Below, in pieces: positions 61,508 through 64,000 of a stretch of 64,000 nt of DNA; position 1 is the first letter of the stretch; every line of letters begins with the position of its first letter. The stretch is from Sinomonas sp. P10A9 (lineage in GTDB: Bacteria > Actinomycetota > Actinomycetes > Actinomycetales > Micrococcaceae). Made by a program: the position numbers and the translations under genes. The notes under the pieces were generated by a model that saw only the letters and a program-made list of their open reading frames with translations, was not told the DNA's origin and did no database searches. The DNA is taken from contig NZ_CP163302.1 of NCBI RefSeq assembly GCF_041022165.1, forward strand, positions 2,728,001-2,792,000, read 5' to 3'.

Positions 61508-62637
61508 GCGGAGTTCACTCCGTGCCCGTTTCGGAGGACGCCGTGCGGGCTGCCCTGCACGGCGTGATCGACCCGGAGCTCCGCCGTCCCATCGACGAGC
61601 TCGGCATGCTCCAGTCAGTGACGGTCGACGGCGCCCGGGTCACCGTCGGCGTCCTGCTCACCATCGCCGGGTGTCCCCTGCGGGGCACCATCGAGGGCGA
61701 CGTGCACACGGCGCTCGGTGCCGTCCCCGGGGTGGAGGAGACCGACGTCGTGCTCGACGTCATGACCCCGCAGCAGCGGCAGGAGCTCAGGGAGCGGCTG
61801 CGGCCGGAGCGCGGCATCCCCTTCAGCCGCCCGGACTCGCTCACCAAGGTGTACGCGGTGGCCAGCGGCAAGGGCGGCGTCGGCAAGTCCTCGGTGACGG
61901 TGAACCTCGCGACCGAGCTGGCGTCCCGCGGGCTCCGCGTCGGCATCGTCGACGCGGATGTGCACGGCTTCTCGGTCCCGGGACTGCTCGGTGCGACCGG
62001 CACGCCGACAAGCGTGGACGACATGATCCTGCCGCCCATTGCACATGGCGTGAAGGTCATCTCGATCGGCATGTTCGTGGACGGCAATCAGGCGGTAGCC
62101 TGGCGCGGGCCGATGCTCCACCGCGCGCTTGAGCAGTTCCTCGGTGACGTCTTCTTCGGGGACCTCGATGTCCTCTTCCTCGACTTGCCGCCCGGCACGG
62201 GAGACGTGGCGATCTCGGTCTCGCAGCTCCTGCCGAATGCCGAGCTGCTCATCGTGACGACGCCGCAGGCCGCCGCCGCGGAGGTTGCCGAGCGGGCGGG
62301 CTCGGTCTCCGCGCAGACGGGACAGAAGGTGGCCGGGGTCATCGAGAACATGGCGGGCCTGACGCTCCCGGACGGAACAGTCATGGACGTGTTCGGCTCC
62401 GGTGGAGGCCAGCGTGTGGCCGAGAGGCTCAGCGCTGCACTCGGGACTCCCGTGGAGCTCCTCGGGCAGGTGCCGCTCGACGTCGCGCTACGCGAGGGCG
62501 GCGATGCGGGCGTGCCGATCGTGCTCGGACAGCCCGGCTCGTCGGCGGCTGTTGCCCTGCGCGCCATCGCGGATCGGCTCGCCACCAGGCCCCGCGGACT
62601 CGCAGGCCGGAGCCTCGGAGTGACTCCCGCGCCCTGA
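61504..62637 (+). CDS. mrp: Mrp/NBP35-type P-loop ATPase (iron-sulfur cluster carrier-like)
   Basis: A 377-residue protein with an N-terminal MIP18 (DUF59) domain (about 8-95, ALHGVIDPELRRPIDELGM) and a C-terminal Mrp ATPase. The deviant Walker A is ASGKGGVGKSSVTVNLA, followed by VGIVDADVHGFSVP and LFLDLPPGTGDVAISVSQ. The CxxC that binds the cluster in E. coli-type Mrp is not present: IENMAGLTLPDGTVMDVFG has no Cys, as in other actinobacterial Mrp proteins I recall. It may therefore bind a cluster differently or have another role. It overlaps the DUF1003 gene (ATGA) and is convergent with tatB. Confidence 0.92.
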   Translation: MSGVHSVPVSEDAVRAALHGVIDPELRRPIDELGMLQSVTVDGARVTVGVLLTIAGCPLRGTIEGDVHTALGAVPGVEETDVVLDVMTPQQRQELRERLRPERGIPFSRPDSLTKVYAVASGKGGVGKSSVTVNLATELASRGLRVGIVDADVHGFSVPGLLGATGTPTSVDDMILPPIAHGVKVISIGMFVDGNQAVAWRGPMLHRALEQFLGDVFFGDLDVLFLDLPPGTGDVAISVSQLLPNAELLIVTTPQAAAAEVAERAGSVSAQTGQKVAGVIENMAGLTLPDGTVMDVFGSGGGQRVAERLSAALGTPVELLGQVPLDVALREGGDAGVPIVLGQPGSSAAVALRAIADRLATRPRGLAGRSLGVTPAP

Positions 62638-62669
62638 CTGCCTGGGCAGCGGCGCGGCCGGCCTCGGGC

Positions 62670-63074
62670 TCAGGTCGCCTCGGAGTCGAACGGTGCCTTC
62701 TCACCGGCAGAGAGCCGCTCCACAGTACGCTCCGGGGCGGCTGCGGCAACAGCGAAGGCGGGGGCACCTGCCGCTGCGGCCGCAACAGCGTTCGGAGCAG
62801 CAGCGGCGTCAGCGCCGCCCTCGTCGTCGAGGAGGGCATTACGGATGATCTTGCGGGGGTCATACTGCCGCGGGTCGTACTTGCGCCAGTCCACCTCGTT
62901 GAGGTCGACGCCCGTTTCCTCCTTGAGCTGCTCCTTGGCCCCGGAGGCCATGCGGCGCAGCTCCTTCACGATATTCGTGAGCTTCTGGGTGTATTCGGGC
63001 AGCCGCTTGGGGCCGATCACGAGGATGCCGATGACCAGCAGGATCAGGAATTCAGGGCCGTTGATTCCGAACAC
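62670..63074 (-). CDS. tatB: Sec-independent protein translocase TatB
   Basis: A 134-residue TatA/B protein. Its N-terminal membrane helix FGINGPEFLILLVIGILVIGP is followed by KRLPEYTQKLTNIVKELRRMASGAKEQL, the hinge and amphipathic helix. The Glu in the membrane segment and the length with an Ala-rich tail favour TatB over TatA. It acts in the twin-arginine export of folded proteins with TatC, which is not in the window. It lies 57 bp after rseA in the sigE-rseA-tatB order; the htrA gene that separates rseA and tatB in mycobacteria is absent here. Confidence 0.93.
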   Translation of the reverse strand: MFGINGPEFLILLVIGILVIGPKRLPEYTQKLTNIVKELRRMASGAKEQLKEETGVDLNEVDWRKYDPRQYDPRKIIRNALLDDEGGADAAAAPNAVAAAAAGAPAFAVAAAAPERTVERLSAGEKAPFDSEAT

Positions 63075-63131
63075 GCGTGCAACATTACCTTCTGCCCGCG
63101 GGAGCGGGCGATTCCGTTGGAAAGCGTCGCA

Positions 63132-63641
63132 TCAGGGGCGGCCCGATGCGCCGAAGACCACGCGCAGTCCGCGCCCGATCCGATCGAGCGGCTCTTCACT
63201 GCTTGAGGCCGTCTGCACAGAGAACCCGGGCACATCCCGCACCCACCGATCGGCTCCGCTGGAGGTGCGGACGAGCGCTGGCGCCCCGCTTCCGGCCACC
63301 GACCGGTGCTGCGGTTCCCCTGCAAGTGCGTAGGCCGTCACTGCCAGCGCCGCCGCACAGGCCGCCACCCCGGCCAGCGCCGACAGTCCTGCGCGGGCCG
63401 CACTGCGGCCGCGCCCTTCGCTGCTCTCGGCGAGCTCGGCCCTGGCCGCGAGGTATTGGGTGTGCTCGAGGAGCCGCTCGTGGAGGGAGTGGCTCACGTC
63501 CGGCACCTGGGCCGTACGGAGGGACGCGAGGTACCTGCGCTCGGTCTCAAGCCGACCGCGGCACTCGGGGCAGCACCTCACGTGCGCGGCGGACTCCGGA
63601 TGTTCGTCGGGGAGGATGTCCCTCCATCGTGGAAGAGCCAT
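63132..63641 (-). CDS. rseA: Zinc-type anti-sigma factor (RseA-like) for SigE
   Basis: A 169-residue anti-sigma factor. The zinc-finger motif H-x3-C-x2-C is at His20-Cys24-Cys27 (AAHVRCCPEC), with a helical sigma-binding region up to about 80, a single membrane segment near 88-108 (ALAGVAACAAALAVTAYALA) and an extracytoplasmic end of about 60 residues. It should hold SigE at the membrane until envelope stress. The ATG at 63641 lies 9 bp after the sigE stop, so the two are co-translated, the standard arrangement for a sigma factor and its inhibitor. Confidence 0.9.
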   Translation of the reverse strand: MALPRWRDILPDEHPESAAHVRCCPECRGRLETERRYLASLRTAQVPDVSHSLHERLLEHTQYLAARAELAESSEGRGRSAARAGLSALAGVAACAAALAVTAYALAGEPQHRSVAGSGAPALVRTSSGADRWVRDVPGFSVQTASSSEEPLDRIGRGLRVVFGASGRP

Positions 63642-63650
63642 AGGGGCTTC

Positions 63651-64000
63651 CTAGCGGGTGCCGCGGGCGACGCGCGGGAGCGCCAGGCGCTTCTTCGCAG
63701 CGCCACGGCGGGGATCACGGTGGGCGAGCTTCTCACGCAGGAGCGTCCGGCCGCGGTGGATGCGGCTGCGGACGGTCCCGAGCTTGACCCCGAGCGCATC
63801 GGCGACCTCATCGTAGGAGAGCCCCTCGAGGTCGCACAGCACGACGGCGGCGCGGAAGTCCGGAGGCAGCTCCTCCAGGGCGGCCTGGACGTCCAGATCG
63901 AGGTTGTTCATCTCGTAGGAGCGCTCGGGGCCGGGGTCGCGGCCGGGAAGGCGTGACTCGGCGTCTTCGGCGAGCGCGTCGAACCGGATGCGGCCCTTGC
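63651..64000 (-). CDS. sigE: ECF sigma factor SigE (C-terminal part, cut by window edge)
   Basis: The visible 116 residues are the linker and region 4 of an extracytoplasmic-function sigma factor: [31 protein letters not shown] then [20 protein letters not shown], the -35-recognition helix-turn-helix, after a linker with RSYEMNNLD. The C-terminus is basic ([18 protein letters not shown]). Region 2 lies beyond the right edge. It is followed by rseA and tatB. In related bacteria SigE governs envelope-stress genes, which could include the HtrA-like and PspA genes at the left end, though no SigE promoter was identified. Confidence 0.9.
   Translation of the reverse strand, partial: KGRIRFDALAEDAESRLPGRDPGPERSYEMNNLDLDVQAALEELPPDFRAAVVLCDLEGLSYDEVADALGVKLGTVRSRIHRGRTLLREKLAHRDPRRGAAKKRLALPRVARGTR

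Overview
This is a chromosomal window from a high-GC actinobacterium, most likely a Micrococcales member of the Arthrobacter/Sinomonas type. The evidence is the strongly GC-biased third codon positions, frequent GTG starts, ATGA/GTGA/TGATG gene overlaps, an actinobacterial-style sigE/rseA/tatB/mrp block, the AdnAB helicase-nuclease and the coproporphyrin-dependent heme route. Much of the order matches, as I recall it, the Rv3193c-Rv3211 and Rv1221-Rv1232c neighbourhoods of mycobacteria, so most genes are core rather than accessory. No transposase, integrase, phage gene or CRISPR array was found.

Layout. 1-6 kb: end of etfB, a membrane-anchored HtrA-like protease, a TPM-domain membrane protein with PspA, and initiator tRNA. 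6-17.6 kb: UPF0182 membrane protein, PDZ-Lon-like YlbL protein, DUF2342 protein, small ORF, SprT-like metalloprotease, uvrD2, nudC, phosphotransferase. 17.6-25.6 kb: adnB-adnA, an alkyltransferase-like protein and a DEDDh exonuclease (DNA repair). 25.9-29.8 kb: polar amino-acid ABC importer, an Lrp regulator and a divergent LysE exporter. 29.9-41.7 kb: an essentially complete heme pathway (hemL, hemB, hemD, hemC, hemH, hemQ, hemY, hemE on the minus strand and divergent hemA). 41.9-49.6 kb: moeZ, a TetR regulator, DUF3107, a pterin dehydratase and thiamine genes (thiO-thiS-thiG behind a TPP riboswitch, divergent thiE), then pheA. 49.6-58.5 kb: RNB ribonuclease, DUF559-like protein, DEAD-box helicase, orphan DNA methyltransferase, PHP phosphoesterase, aminopeptidase P. 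58.6-64 kb: YflT-type stress protein, MgtE-N/CBS protein, DUF1003 protein, Mrp ATPase, tatB, rseA and the 3' part of sigE.

How they work together. The heme block runs from glutamyl-tRNA to heme: HemA-HemL make ALA, HemB/C/D/E make coproporphyrinogen III, and HemY/HemH/HemQ finish through coproheme. ThiO, ThiS and ThiG supply the thiazole half of thiamine with MoeZ as likely sulfur activator, and ThiE joins the halves. AdnAB, UvrD2, the ATL protein and the exonuclease form a DNA-repair neighbourhood.

Most unusual signals. (1) Nine perfect-period 21-bp repeats form the in-frame 5' end of hemD, and the same 21-mer recurs in the intergenic region beside hemL. (2) A family of intergenic hairpins is built on one core (GCACGACGGC), usually at gene ends. 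(3) TAnnnT boxes sit exactly 6-7 nt before many start codons, pointing to widespread leaderless transcripts. (4) A near-symmetric -10 is shared by divergent thiE and riboswitch-thiO. (5) Paired palindromes precede hemQ.
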